Source: Thalassobaculum litoreum DSM 18839
GTDB lineage: Bacteria > Pseudomonadota > Alphaproteobacteria > Thalassobaculales > Thalassobaculaceae
NCBI RefSeq assembly: GCF_900102465.1
Contig: NZ_FNBW01000009.1
Location: 62,001-126,000 of the forward strand
DNA: 64,000 bases
Reading direction: 5' to 3'
A program made the position numbers and the translations under genes. The notes beneath the pieces are model-generated. The model worked only from the letters and a program-made list of their open reading frames with translations. It searched no databases and was not told where the DNA came from. This document shows, piece by piece, positions 1-8,659 of the stretch. Positions within the stretch are counted from its first letter, which is position 1; every line of letters begins with the position of its first letter.

Positions 1-847
1 CCGGGCGCACGCCCAGGGTCACCGACCGGCCGGCCAGGTCGGCACGCGGGTCCGGCAGGTTGATCGACGCGCCGGAATCCAGCGCCACCGAGGTGCCGCC
101 TTCCGCCACCGTGCCCTCCAGAAGGTTCATCGACGGCGAGCCGATGAAGGTGGCGACGAAGGTGGTCTCCGGCCGGTCGTAGAGCTCGATCGGGGTTCCG
201 ATCTGCTCGGCCCGTCCGCCGTTCATCACCACCAGCCGGTCGGCCATGGTCATGGCCTCCACCTGGTCGTGGGTGACGTAGAGGCTGGTGATGCCGAGAC
301 GGCGCTGCAGCCGCTTGATCTCCACCCGCATCTGCACCCGCAGCTTGGCGTCGAGATTGGAGAGCGGCTCGTCGAACAGGAAGACCGAGGGTTCGCGCAC
401 GATGGCCCGGCCCATGGCGACGCGCTGGCGCTGGCCGCCGGAGAGCTGGTTCGGTCGGCGGTCGAGCATCGGCTCGATCTCCAGGATCCCCGCCGCCTCG
501 CGCACCCGACGGTCGATCTCGTCCTTGGCCATGCCGCGGTTGCGCAACCCGTAGGCCATGTTGTCGTAGACCTTCATGTGCGGATACAGCGCGTAGTTCT
601 GGAACACCATGGCGATGTCCCGGTCGGCCGGCTCCAAATTGTTCACCACCCGGCCGCCGATATCGATGGTGCCGTCGGAAACGGTCTCCAGCCCGGCGAC
701 CATGCGCAGCAGGGTCGACTTGCCGCAACCGGACGGACCGACCAGCACAATGAACTCGCCGTCGGCCACGCCCAGGTCGATCCCGTGGATCGCGTGGTAG
801 CCGTTCGGGTAGATCTTCTGAACACCGCTGAGGTGCAATTCGGCCAT
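1..847 (-). CDS. ugpC: UgpC-type ABC transporter ATP-binding subunit (3' end cut by window)
   Basis: ATPase that energises import of sn-glycerol-3-phosphate and glycerophosphodiesters by the UgpBAE complex at the cytoplasmic face of the inner membrane. The translation has Walker [10 protein letters not shown] near residue 37, the Q-loop ([11 protein letters not shown]), the signature LSGGQRQRV, Walker [13 protein letters not shown] and the switch His in YVTHDQ. After the nucleotide-binding domain comes the start of the MalK/UgpC-type regulatory TOBE domain (FIGSPSMN); the C-terminus lies beyond base 1. It starts 12 nt after the ugpE stop and is the last gene of the minus-strand operon ugpB-A-E-C. 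MalK-family paralogues for sugars are similar, so the substrate assignment rests on the neighbouring ugpB and the phosphodiesterase. Confidence 0.9.
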   Translation of the reverse strand, partial: MAELHLSGVQKIYPNGYHAIHGIDLGVADGEFIVLVGPSGCGKSTLLRMVAGLETVSDGTIDIGGRVVNNLEPADRDIAMVFQNYALYPHMKVYDNMAYGLRNRGMAKDEIDRRVREAAGILEIEPMLDRRPNQLSGGQRQRVAMGRAIVREPSVFLFDEPLSNLDAKLRVQMRVEIKRLQRRLGITSLYVTHDQVEAMTMADRLVVMNGGRAEQIGTPIELYDRPETTFVATFIGSPSMNLLEGTVAEGGTSVALDSGASINLPDPRADLAGRSVTLGVRP

Positions 848-859
848 CTCAGGCGCTCC

Positions 860-1708
860 TTATTTCTCGGTCTCGACCAAGCCTTTGACGAACAGCTTCT
901 GCATGACCACCACGACGATCACCGGCGGCAGCATCGCCAGCATCGTGGTCGCCATGACCAGATGCCAAAGCGGCAGGGATTCCGCCGCCTGGGTCATGCG
1001 CTGGATGCCCATCACGATCGTGTAGAAGGACTCGTCGGTGGTCACCAGAAGCGGCCAGAGATACTGGTTCCAGCCGTAGATGAAGAGGATCACGAACAGG
1101 GCCGCGATGTTGGTGCGCGACAGCGGCAGCAGGATGTCCTTGAAGAACTTCCACGGCCCCGCCCCGTCGATCCGCGCCGCCTCGGCCAGCTCCTCCGGCA
1201 CCGTCAGGAAGAACTGCCGGAACAGGAAGGTCGCCGTCGCCGAGGCGATCAGCGGCAGGCTGAGCCCGACATAGGAGTTCAGCAGCCCGAGATTGGCCAC
1301 CACCGCGAAGGTCGGCAGGATGCGCACCTCCACCGGCAGCATCAGGGTGATGAAGATCAGCCAGAAGCAGGCCATGCGGAACGGGAAGTCGAAATACACG
1401 ATCGCATAGGCGGCGATCAGCGAGATGGCGATCTTCCCGATGGTGATCGACAGCGCCATGACCAGGCTGTTGAACAGCATGGTGCCGACCGGAATACCGC
1501 CGGCATCGGCCACGCCGGCGCCGAGCACCGTGGCATAGTTCTCGAAGAACTTGTCCCCCGGCCACATCGGGATCGTGCCGTCCATGATGTGCTCGATCGG
1601 GTGGGTCGAGGCGACGAAGGTGATCCAGATCGGCATCACCGTGATGATGATCCCGAGGATCACCACCAGGTGGGACAGGACCGTCAGATAGGGGCGGTTC
1701 TCGACCAT
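860..1708 (-). CDS. ugpE: UgpE: glycerol-3-phosphate ABC transporter permease
   Basis: Second inner-membrane permease of the glycerol-3-phosphate importer. The 282-residue protein begins [13 protein letters not shown] and has about six hydrophobic segments. The EAA loop that docks on the ATPase is visible as EELAEAARIDGAGPWKFF. The start is the ATG at 1706-1708, which overlaps the ugpA stop by one base in TGATG; a longer open frame upstream only shadows ugpA. Length and layout fit MalG/UgpE permeases. Translational coupling to ugpA is likely. Confidence 0.92.
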   Translation of the reverse strand: MVENRPYLTVLSHLVVILGIIITVMPIWITFVASTHPIEHIMDGTIPMWPGDKFFENYATVLGAGVADAGGIPVGTMLFNSLVMALSITIGKIAISLIAAYAIVYFDFPFRMACFWLIFITLMLPVEVRILPTFAVVANLGLLNSYVGLSLPLIASATATFLFRQFFLTVPEELAEAARIDGAGPWKFFKDILLPLSRTNIAALFVILFIYGWNQYLWPLLVTTDESFYTIVMGIQRMTQAAESLPLWHLVMATTMLAMLPPVIVVVVMQKLFVKGLVETEK

Positions 1709-2589
1709 CAGTACTCGACCCTCCGCTCGATATAGCGGAACTGCACCACGGTCAGGCTGATCACGATGACCATGAGCACCACCGACTGCGCGGCCGACCC
1801 GCCGAGATCGAGGCCGATGAAGCCGTCGCTGAACACCTTGTAGACCAGGATCTGGGTGGCGCCCGCCGGCCCACCCTCGGTGGTGGCGTGGATGATGCCG
1901 AAGGTGTCGAAGAAGGCGTAGACCACGTTGACCACCAGCAGGAAGAAGGTGGTCGGCGACAGCAGCGGGAAGATGATCGTCCAGAACCGCTTGAACGGGC
2001 CGGCGCCGTCGATCGCCGCCGCCTCGATCAGGGAGCGCGGGATCGCCTGCAGGCCGGCCAGGAAGAACAGGAAATTGTAGCTGATCTGCTTCCACGAGGC
2101 GGCGATGACCACCAAGATCATCGCGTCGCCGCCGTCGAGATAGTGGTTCCAGTCATAGCCCAGACCGCGCAGCAGATAGGCGTTGATGCCCACCACCGGG
2201 TTGAACATGAAGAACCACAGCACGCCGGCCACGGCCGGGGCGACGGCATAGGGCCAGATCAGCAGCGTCTTGTAGGCGGTCGCGCCCTTGATCGTGCGGT
2301 CGGCCATGACCGCCAGCAGCAGCGCCAGCGACATCGACGCGAAGGCGACGGAGAAGCTGAAGACGACGGTGTTCCAGAAGGTGTCGAGATAGAGCGGATC
2401 GGCGAACAGCTCCTCGAAATTCTCGAACCAGACGAACTCGGTCGACAGGCCGAACGCGTCCTCCACCAGCAGCGACTGGTACAGCGCCTGCACGGCCGGC
2501 CAGATGAAGAAAATCAATGTCACCGCCAGCTGCGGCAGCAGCAGCGCATAGGGCAGCCACGGATTCCGGAAGGTCACACGCTTGATCAA
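1708..2589 (-). CDS. ugpA: UgpA: glycerol-3-phosphate ABC transporter permease
   Basis: First inner-membrane permease of the glycerol-3-phosphate importer, 293 residues, starting [20 protein letters not shown]. It shows six hydrophobic stretches and the EAA loop [18 protein letters not shown] near residue 190. It lies about 96 nt after ugpB and overlaps ugpE by one base, as expected for the order B-A-E-C. MalF-family sugar permeases look alike; the operon context decides the name. Confidence 0.92.
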   Translation of the reverse strand: MIKRVTFRNPWLPYALLLPQLAVTLIFFIWPAVQALYQSLLVEDAFGLSTEFVWFENFEELFADPLYLDTFWNTVVFSFSVAFASMSLALLLAVMADRTIKGATAYKTLLIWPYAVAPAVAGVLWFFMFNPVVGINAYLLRGLGYDWNHYLDGGDAMILVVIAASWKQISYNFLFFLAGLQAIPRSLIEAAAIDGAGPFKRFWTIIFPLLSPTTFFLLVVNVVYAFFDTFGIIHATTEGGPAGATQILVYKVFSDGFIGLDLGGSAAQSVVLMVIVISLTVVQFRYIERRVEY

Positions 2590-2685
2590 AGTCTCACCCC
2601 CGCAACAACGTGCGGGGGGCCGGCACCCATGGCGCCGGCCCCCACGCCTGATTCACGCACACTCACAAGGAGTGCGGAGACGGCC

Positions 2686-3999
2686 TCAGTCGTTGGCCTT
2701 CTCGAACTTGCGCAGCAGGGCGTTGCCACGCTCCACGGCGGTGTCCATGGCTTCCTTGGCGGTCTTGTCGCCGGCCCACAGCGCTTCCATCTCCTCGTTG
2801 ATGACGTCGCGCACCTGGACGAAGTTGCCGAAGCGGATGCCCTTGGAGTTCGGCGTCGGCGTGTTCAGGCTGAGCTGCTTGATCGCCGTGTCGGTGCCCG
2901 GGTTCTTCTCGTAGAAGCCCTGCTTCTGGGACAGCTCGTAGGCGGCCGTGGTGATCGGCACATAGCCGGTCTCCTGGTGCCAGCGGGCCTGGACCTCGGC
3001 GGAGGCGATGTAGTTGAAGAACTCCGCCACGCCCTTGTACTCGGCCGCCGGCTTGCCCTGCAGCACCCACAGGGTGGCGCCGCCGATGATCGAGTTCTGC
3101 GGCTTGTCGGCCACCTCGGTGTTCAGCGGCAGCATGGTCTGGGCGAAGTTGAACTTGGCCTGCTGGACGATCGAGCCGTAATAGGCCGACGAGTTCATCC
3201 ACATGCCGCATTCGCCGTTGGTGAACAGCGGCAGGCTCTCGCCGCGACGGCCGCCGTACTGGAACAGATTCTTTTCCTGGCTGTCGGCGATGCTCTGCAG
3301 GGTGCCGATCACGTCGTCGTTGTTGAAGACGAACTCGGTGTCGAAGCCGGCGAAGCCGTTCTCCTTGGTGCCCATCGGGATGTTGTGCCAGGCCGAGAAG
3401 TTCTCGACCATCACCCAGGACTGCCAGCCGAAGGAGATGCCGCACTTCATGCCGCTGTCGACCAGCTTCTGCGAGGCATCGAACACCTCCGCCCAGGTCG
3501 ACGGCGCCTCGGTCACGCCGGCCTTGTCCAGCGCGTCCTTGTTGTACCACATCACCGGCGTCGAGCTGTTGAACGGCAGCGACAGCAGCTTGTTGTCCGG
3601 CGTGGTGTAGTAGCTGACCACGGCCGGCAGGTAGTCGTCCTGATTGAACGGCGTGTTGGTGTCTTCCATCAGCTTGTAGACCGGATAGACGGCACCCTCG
3701 GCCGCCATCATGGTCGCGGTGCCGACCTCGAAGACCTGGACGATATGCGGCTGCTGCTTGGCGCGGAACGCCGCGATCGCCGCCGTCATGGTCTCGGTGT
3801 AGTTGCCCTTGTAGACCGGCACGACCTTGAATTCGGACTGGGACGCGTTGTAGCCCTCGGCCATCTCGTTCACGAGTTCGCCGTTGCGGCCGCCCATCGC
3901 GTGCCACCACTGGATCTCGGTGGCGGCGATCGCTTCGCTCGCCATGGACAGCGCGAAGGCGCCCGCCATGCCGGCGATGATCATCTTGGAGTTGAACAT
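2686..3999 (-). CDS. ugpB: UgpB: periplasmic glycerol-3-phosphate-binding protein
   Basis: Periplasmic solute-binding protein that delivers sn-glycerol-3-phosphate or glycerophosphodiesters to UgpAE. The mature part begins TEIQWWHAMGGRNGE, typical of UgpB. I chose the ATG at 3997-3999 (437 residues) because it is preceded by GGGGGAAGAG and starts a clean signal peptide, MFNSKMIIAGMAGAFALSMA, with cleavage after AIA. An in-frame extension to 4101 has no ribosome site. It is the first gene of the operon and is followed by a gap of nearly 100 nt, which may let the binding protein be made in excess. The upstream region carries a Pho-box-like array. Confidence 0.93.
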   Translation of the reverse strand: MFNSKMIIAGMAGAFALSMASEAIAATEIQWWHAMGGRNGELVNEMAEGYNASQSEFKVVPVYKGNYTETMTAAIAAFRAKQQPHIVQVFEVGTATMMAAEGAVYPVYKLMEDTNTPFNQDDYLPAVVSYYTTPDNKLLSLPFNSSTPVMWYNKDALDKAGVTEAPSTWAEVFDASQKLVDSGMKCGISFGWQSWVMVENFSAWHNIPMGTKENGFAGFDTEFVFNNDDVIGTLQSIADSQEKNLFQYGGRRGESLPLFTNGECGMWMNSSAYYGSIVQQAKFNFAQTMLPLNTEVADKPQNSIIGGATLWVLQGKPAAEYKGVAEFFNYIASAEVQARWHQETGYVPITTAAYELSQKQGFYEKNPGTDTAIKQLSLNTPTPNSKGIRFGNFVQVRDVINEEMEALWAGDKTAKEAMDTAVERGNALLRKFEKAND

Positions 4000-4135
4000 G
4001 CTCTTCCCCCGGGTCAGGTTGCTTTTGCTTGGCGACGTTGCCAGTGCCGAGCTGGCGGAAAGGGGGATCGCAACAGCGGAGGGGCCCCGAATGCGCAGCA
4101 AGTTATCGGCACGCCGCAGGCATATCTTAGAGACA

Positions 4136-4164
4136 ATTACAGCAACATGACACTTTCATGACCA
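4136..4164 (-). promoter_or_regulatory. Pho-box-like array of three 7-bp repeats, oriented toward ugpB
   Basis: On the minus strand there are three direct 7-bp repeats, TGGTCAT (4164-4158), GTGTCAT (4153-4147) and CTGTAAT (4142-4136), each separated by 4 bp (an 11-bp period). This matches the PhoB box layout CTGTCAT-N4-CTGTCAT known from phosphate-starvation genes including ugp. Six nt downstream on the same strand is a possible -10, TAAGAT (4129-4124). The site lies between ugpB and the divergent phosphodiesterase, so it could serve both. PhoB binding is an inference. Confidence 0.7.
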
Positions 4165-4240
4165 TCCGGTTACGTGCTTGCCAGATAACGCATAATCGCC
4201 CCTCAATCACGATGGCCGATCCCATAGAAGGAACAATCCA

Positions 4241-5188
4241 ATGCGGCGTTCCCTGACACTTCTGACCGTTCTCGCCGGCCTGTCCGCGGGCCCCGCGCTG
4301 GCCACCGACATCCACGGTCACCGCGGCGCGCGCGGCCTGCTGCCGGAGAACACCCTGCCGGCATTTCGCGAGGCCATCGCGCTCGGCGTCGACATTCTGG
4401 AGCTGGATACCGGGATGACCGCGGACGGGGTGGTGGTCGTGCTGCACGACCCGGCCCTGTCGCCCGACCTGGCCCGAATCGGGGGGACCTGGATCGACGC
4501 CCCGAAGTTGATCCGCGGCATGACCCATGCGGATCTGCACGCGGTCGATGTCGGCCGCGCCCGTCCCGGCGGAAAGATCGCCGAGCGGTTCCCGGACCAG
4601 ACCCCGGTGGACGGCACGCCGGTGCCGACCCTGGCCGAGGTGCTGGCGCTGGCGGCCGTGGAAGGGCCGGACGACCTGCGCTTCAACATCGAGACCAAGC
4701 TGTCGCCGCTGGCCCCCGGCGAGACCGCCGATCCGGACACCTTCGCCCGGGCCGTGGTCGCCGTGATCCGCGCGGCCGGGGTGGAGACACGGGCGATCGT
4801 CCAGAGCTTCGACTGGCGCACCCTGGCGGTGGTGCGGCACATCGCGCCGGAAATCCGCACCTCCTATCTGACGGCGGAGCGCAACTGGCTGAACAACGTG
4901 CAGGCGGGCCGGCCGGACGCCTCGCCCTGGCTGGGCGGGCTGGACATCGACGATTTCGGCGGCTCGGTGCCGCGCGCCATCGCCTCGCTGCACGGCGATA
5001 TCTGGTCGCCCTATTTCCGCGACCTCACGCCCGAGGCGCTGAAGCAGGCCCACGATCTGGGGCTGGAGGTACATGTCTGGACGGTGAACGACGCCACCCA
5101 GATGAAGGAGTTGGCCGAGATGGGCGTGGACGGCATCATCACCGACTATCCGAACGTCGCCGTGGAAGTGGTGCGCCACAAGAACTGA
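4241..5188 (+). CDS. ugpQ: Exported glycerophosphodiester phosphodiesterase (GlpQ/UgpQ family)
   Basis: Hydrolyses glycerophosphodiesters to sn-glycerol-3-phosphate and an alcohol. The 315-residue protein has a signal peptide (MRRSLTLLTVLAGLSAGPALA, cleavage before TDIHGHRG), so it should act in the periplasm. The GDPD TIM-barrel signature follows: HGHRGARGLLPENTLPAF with the catalytic His-Arg, the metal-binding ELD of LELDTGMTADGVVVVLHD, and EVHVWTVND near the C-terminus. Ribosome site AGAAGGA precedes the ATG. Divergent placement against ugpB fits a supply-and-import unit: periplasmic phosphodiesters are cut and the product is imported. Being exported, it resembles GlpQ more than the cytosolic E. 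coli UgpQ. Confidence 0.9.
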   Translation: MRRSLTLLTVLAGLSAGPALATDIHGHRGARGLLPENTLPAFREAIALGVDILELDTGMTADGVVVVLHDPALSPDLARIGGTWIDAPKLIRGMTHADLHAVDVGRARPGGKIAERFPDQTPVDGTPVPTLAEVLALAAVEGPDDLRFNIETKLSPLAPGETADPDTFARAVVAVIRAAGVETRAIVQSFDWRTLAVVRHIAPEIRTSYLTAERNWLNNVQAGRPDASPWLGGLDIDDFGGSVPRAIASLHGDIWSPYFRDLTPEALKQAHDLGLEVHVWTVNDATQMKELAEMGVDGIITDYPNVAVEVVRHKN

Positions 5189-5220
5189 CCCCGCCCGGCC
5201 CACTTCGAAGGGAGCAGACC

Positions 5221-5517
5221 ATGACCCTCGACGAATTCCGCGACTCGCTGGACGCCCCCGCCCCGCCCGCCGGGTTGAGCCCGGCCCTGCTCGGCCTGTG
5301 GCACCAGGGCAAGGGCGACTGGGAAGCCGCCCACGTGACCGTGCAGGACGACGACGGCGCCGACGCCGCCTGGGTCCACGCCCACCTGCACCGGGTGGAA
5401 GGCGACGAAAGCAACGCCGGCTACTGGTTCCGCCGCGCCGGCAAGCCGCACACGAAGGGGGATTTGGGCGCGGAATGGGCGGAGATGGCGGGGGCGTTGT
5501 TGGCGCAGGGGCGGTAG
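5221..5517 (+). CDS. Conserved small hypothetical protein
   Basis: 98 residues, starting MTLDEFRDSLDAPAPPAGLS and preceded by GAAGGGAG. It is cytosolic (no signal or membrane segment), acidic and rich in Trp and His: LWHQGKGDWEAAH, AAWVHAHLHRVEGDESNAGYWFRRAGKP. The helical pattern with evenly spaced Trp/His/Tyr suggests a small tetratricopeptide-like or helical-hairpin fold. I have seen this pattern in proteobacterial proteins annotated only as hypothetical. It follows the phosphodiesterase by 32 nt and may be cotranscribed. No function is claimed. Confidence 0.75.
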   Translation: MTLDEFRDSLDAPAPPAGLSPALLGLWHQGKGDWEAAHVTVQDDDGADAAWVHAHLHRVEGDESNAGYWFRRAGKPHTKGDLGAEWAEMAGALLAQGR

Positions 5518-5518
5518 C

Positions 5519-6802
5519 CTAACGCCCGTAGTCCACCGCCGGCAGCACCGTCCCCGCGCATTCCCCGAACCCGACTCGGTATTCCCCCTCGCACCACCCG
5601 CGTAGAGTCAGGGTGTCGCCGTCCTCGATGAAGGTGCGCGACACGCCGCCCAGGTCGATCGGGTCGCGGCCGTTCCAGGTGATCTCCAGCAGCGAGCCGA
5701 GACTGTCCGGCGTGCTCCCCGACACCGTGCCCGACCCGAGCAGATCCCCGGTGCACATGGCACAGCCCGACGCGCTGTGATGGGCGAGCTGCTGGGCCGA
5801 GGAGAAGTACATGTGCCGATAATTGGTCCGGCTGATGGTGGTCGCCGCGCCATCCCCGGCCCCGCCGGCCGGGGCCATGTCGACCGCCAGGGCGATGTCG
5901 AAATTGTTCGGGCTCGCCTCCTCCAGATACGGCAGCAGCGGCTTGATCCGCTCCGGGGTCGGCACCCGGAACGGCTCCAGCGCCTCCCGCGTCACCACCC
6001 AGGGGCTGATCGTGGTGGCGAAGGCCTTGGCCTGGAACGGGCCCAGCGGCTGATACTCCCAGACCTGGATGTCGCGGGCCGACCAGTCGTTCAGCAGCAC
6101 ATAGCCGAAGATCATGTCATAGGCCTGCGCCGTGGTGACCGGCTGTCCCATCGCACTCGGCGTGCCGACGATGGCGCCCATCTCCAGCTCGATGTCCAGG
6201 CGGCGGCACGGCCCGAAATGCGGGGCCTCGGCATCCGGCGCCTTGAGCTGGCCGTTCGGGCGGCGGATCGCCGTGCCCGAGACCACCACCGTGGAGGCGC
6301 GGCCGTTATACCCGACCGGCAGGTGCAGCCAGTTCGGCATCAGCGCGTTGTCGGGACCGCGGAACATGCTGCCCACGTTGCTGGCATGCTCGCGCGAGGC
6401 GTAGAAGTCGGTGAAGCTGCGCACAAAGATCGGCAGGTGCATGGTGGCGTCCGCCTGCGCCACCAGCACCAGCCCGTCCGGCCCGCCGGTCTGCGCGTCC
6501 AGCAGCTCGGCGATCCGCGCCCGGGTGCGCGACCAGACCTCCTGCGGCAGGGCCATGAACGGGTTCAGCACGCCCTCGGCGAACACCGGGCGGCCCGGCG
6601 CCGGCTCCAGCACGCCGGCCGCTTCCAGCGCCGTCAGGTCGAGGATCCGGTCGCCGATCGCCACACCGACACGCTTGGGGCCGTCGCCTTGCGAGAACAC
6701 GCCGAAGGGCAGGTTCTGAATGGGAAAATCGGCGCCGGGGACGTTGGCGCTCTCGACCCAGCTGCGCCGGGTGGGATCGTGGGTGGCGTTCAGGCGGGTC
6801 AT
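5519..6802 (-). CDS. fahA: Fumarylacetoacetase
   Basis: Hydrolyses 4-fumarylacetoacetate to fumarate and acetoacetate, the last step of homogentisate (tyrosine/phenylalanine) breakdown. 427 residues, close to the usual family length. Visible are the N-terminal domain (PIQNLPFGVFSQGD), the YVLLNDWSARDIQVWEYQPLGPFQAKAFATTISPW block of the catalytic metal site, the SAQQLAHHSASGCAMCTGDLLGSGT loop and the C-terminal GYCEGE-like GWCEGEYRVGFGECAG. Its start overlaps the DUF2783 stop in ATGA, so it is the last gene of a four-gene minus-strand operon. No homogentisate dioxygenase or maleylacetoacetate isomerase is in the window. Confidence 0.93.
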   Translation of the reverse strand: MTRLNATHDPTRRSWVESANVPGADFPIQNLPFGVFSQGDGPKRVGVAIGDRILDLTALEAAGVLEPAPGRPVFAEGVLNPFMALPQEVWSRTRARIAELLDAQTGGPDGLVLVAQADATMHLPIFVRSFTDFYASREHASNVGSMFRGPDNALMPNWLHLPVGYNGRASTVVVSGTAIRRPNGQLKAPDAEAPHFGPCRRLDIELEMGAIVGTPSAMGQPVTTAQAYDMIFGYVLLNDWSARDIQVWEYQPLGPFQAKAFATTISPWVVTREALEPFRVPTPERIKPLLPYLEEASPNNFDIALAVDMAPAGGAGDGAATTISRTNYRHMYFSSAQQLAHHSASGCAMCTGDLLGSGTVSGSTPDSLGSLLEITWNGRDPIDLGGVSRTFIEDGDTLTLRGWCEGEYRVGFGECAGTVLPAVDYGR

Positions 6803-7005
6803 TCGGGCTCGTCCTCTTGCAGGCGGGCGGCGGCCAGGGCCTGGGACAGGGTCTCCCGGTCGCCCACATGGTTGGCCAGGATCAGGATCAGCCGGGCGTT
6901 CAGCGCATCGCTCTCCTCCTTGCTCAGCCCGTCATGGGCGGCGATGAGGGCGGCGTAGAAATCGTCCGGCCGGTCGATATTGGGATCAAGGATCAGGTCG
7001 GGCAT
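6799..7005 (-). CDS. DUF2783 small protein
   Basis: 68 residues starting MPDLILDPNIDRPDDFYAAL. The sequence (LIAAHDGLSKEESDALNARLILILANHVGD) fits DUF2783, a small family I know from the same setting, next to an FAD monooxygenase and fumarylacetoacetase. It overlaps the fumarylacetoacetase start by 4 nt and starts 2 nt after the monooxygenase stop, so expression is tightly coupled. The acidic helical protein has no catalytic motif; it may be a subunit or chaperone of the monooxygenase, which is inference. Confidence 0.8.
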   Translation of the reverse strand: MPDLILDPNIDRPDDFYAALIAAHDGLSKEESDALNARLILILANHVGDRETLSQALAAARLQEDEPE

Positions 7006-7007
7006 GG

Positions 7008-8630
7008 TCAGTCTCTCCCGATTGCCCGGCGCAGCGCCAGCCGGACCGCGTCCGCGTCGTAGGCGGGCCAGCGCGTCGCCACATGCTGGTCCGGCCGGAT
7101 CAGGTAGACGGCCGCATCCGCGTCGCCCAGATAGCGCGCGGCCAGCGCCCCGCTCGGATCGTCGGCCGCCGACAGGGCAAGCCGGGCGACCGCGACTCCG
7201 CCCTCCTCCAGCCGCTCCGGTGCGTCGGTGTCCACGGTCAGCAGGTGGAAACGGCCGTCCAGCCGGTCGAGCAGAAACCCGTCGCCCAGCGGTACGTCGG
7301 GGCACGGCGCGCCGGGGCGGCTGCGCGCGGGACCTCCCGGCAGGCCGTCCGCGCCGTTCAGCGTCGAGCCGTCATAGATGCAGGGCACCGACAGCCGCCC
7401 GGAATTCACCAGCGGCCGGGCGAACGGGTAATGTTCGCTCAGCTCCAGCACGGCATCGCGGAACAGCTTGGACGTCTCCGATTTCGGGGTGATGAAATCG
7501 GTGGCGCGGGTGGAGTTGAGGATGTTCTCGTCGGCCGCGACCTCCCGCTCCGCCGCGTAGCTGTCCAGCAGGCTGTCGGGCGCCGTGCCGTCCAGCACCA
7601 GGGCCAGCTTCCAGGCCAGGTTGTCGACGTCCTGCACCCCGGAATTGGCCCCCCGCGCGCCGAAGGGCGAGACCTGATGGGCGCTGTCGCCGGCGAACAG
7701 GACTCGGCCGTGGCGGAAGGTTTTCATGCGTCGGCACTGGAAGGTGTAGACCGATTTCCACACAACCTCGTAGGCGATGTCGGGCCCGAGCATCTGGTCG
7801 ATCCGCGCCTTCACGTTCTCGTCGCGCAGCTCCTTCTCCCGGTCCACATGCCAGCCGATCTGGAAGTCGAGCCGCCAGACATTGTCCGGCTGCTTGTGCA
7901 GCAGGGCCGAGGAGCCGGACTTGAACGGCGGGTCGAACCAGAACCGGCGCTCTGTCGGGAACGGGGCGTCCATCTTCACGTCGGCGATGAGGAAGCTGTC
8001 CTCGAACACCCGGCCCTCGAAGCCGAGGTCGAGCGCGTTGCGCACGGGAGAGGCCGCGCCGTCGCAAGCGATGACCCAGTCGGCGGCCAGCGTGTAGGGG
8101 CCGTCGGGGGTCAGCACCTCCAGGATGACGCCGTCGTCGGTCTGGGCTACGCCCTCCACCCGGTTGCGGCCGCGGATCTCCACCGGCGCGCCCTGCGCCC
8201 GGGCGGCGCGGAGGCGGTCGACCAGGGCCTTCTCGAAATAGGGCTGCTGCAGGTTGATGAAGGCCGGATAGCGGTGCCCCGCTTCCGGCAGCAGGTTGAA
8301 CTCGAACACCTTGCGGTCGCGGTGGAACACCTTGCCCAGGTTCCACACGACACCCCGCTCCACCAGCTCCGCGCCGCAGCCGAGCCGGTCGGCGATCTCC
8401 AGGCTGCGCTTGGCGACACAGATCGCCCGGCTGCCCATGCCGATGCCCTCGTGGTCGTCCAGCACCAGCACCGGCACGCCCTTCAGCCCGAGGTCGAGGG
8501 CGGCGGTCATCCCCACCGGCCCGCCGCCGACGATCACCACCGGATGGCGGACGGGAGAGGCGGCGTCCTGATCCGCCGACCGCCGGTACGGGTACTCCCG
8601 GAAGGCGAGCGTGTAGCGATCCTGAAGCAT
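7008..8630 (-). CDS. FAD-dependent aromatic monooxygenase (UbiH/MhpA-like)
   Basis: Flavoprotein hydroxylase of the PHBH/MhpA class. The FAD dinucleotide site VVIVGGGPVGMTAALDL is near residue 31, the second FAD motif is GRVLFAGDSAHQVSPFGARGANSGVQD, and a thioredoxin-like C-terminal tail follows. I start it at the ATG 8628-8630 (MLQDRYTLAFREY, 540 residues) because GGGGAGA lies just upstream; an in-frame extension to 8681 would run back to the end of the MBL gene. It sits between the MBL gene and DUF2783 in the fumarylacetoacetase operon, so I infer hydroxylation of a phenolic acid entering a homogentisate-like ring-cleavage route. The exact substrate is unknown. Confidence 0.85.
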   Translation of the reverse strand: MLQDRYTLAFREYPYRRSADQDAASPVRHPVVIVGGGPVGMTAALDLGLKGVPVLVLDDHEGIGMGSRAICVAKRSLEIADRLGCGAELVERGVVWNLGKVFHRDRKVFEFNLLPEAGHRYPAFINLQQPYFEKALVDRLRAARAQGAPVEIRGRNRVEGVAQTDDGVILEVLTPDGPYTLAADWVIACDGAASPVRNALDLGFEGRVFEDSFLIADVKMDAPFPTERRFWFDPPFKSGSSALLHKQPDNVWRLDFQIGWHVDREKELRDENVKARIDQMLGPDIAYEVVWKSVYTFQCRRMKTFRHGRVLFAGDSAHQVSPFGARGANSGVQDVDNLAWKLALVLDGTAPDSLLDSYAAEREVAADENILNSTRATDFITPKSETSKLFRDAVLELSEHYPFARPLVNSGRLSVPCIYDGSTLNGADGLPGGPARSRPGAPCPDVPLGDGFLLDRLDGRFHLLTVDTDAPERLEEGGVAVARLALSAADDPSGALAARYLGDADAAVYLIRPDQHVATRWPAYDADAVRLALRRAIGRD

Positions 8631-8659
8631 CGCCGGTCTCCCCGCGTTCGGGTGGTGCG

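Noticed and set aside
269-1735. Long open frame opposite ugpC and ugpE
   Set aside because: It is an antisense shadow of high-GC coding DNA, with low-complexity Arg/His/Asp-rich translation and no ribosome site. Many similar shadows oppose other real genes.
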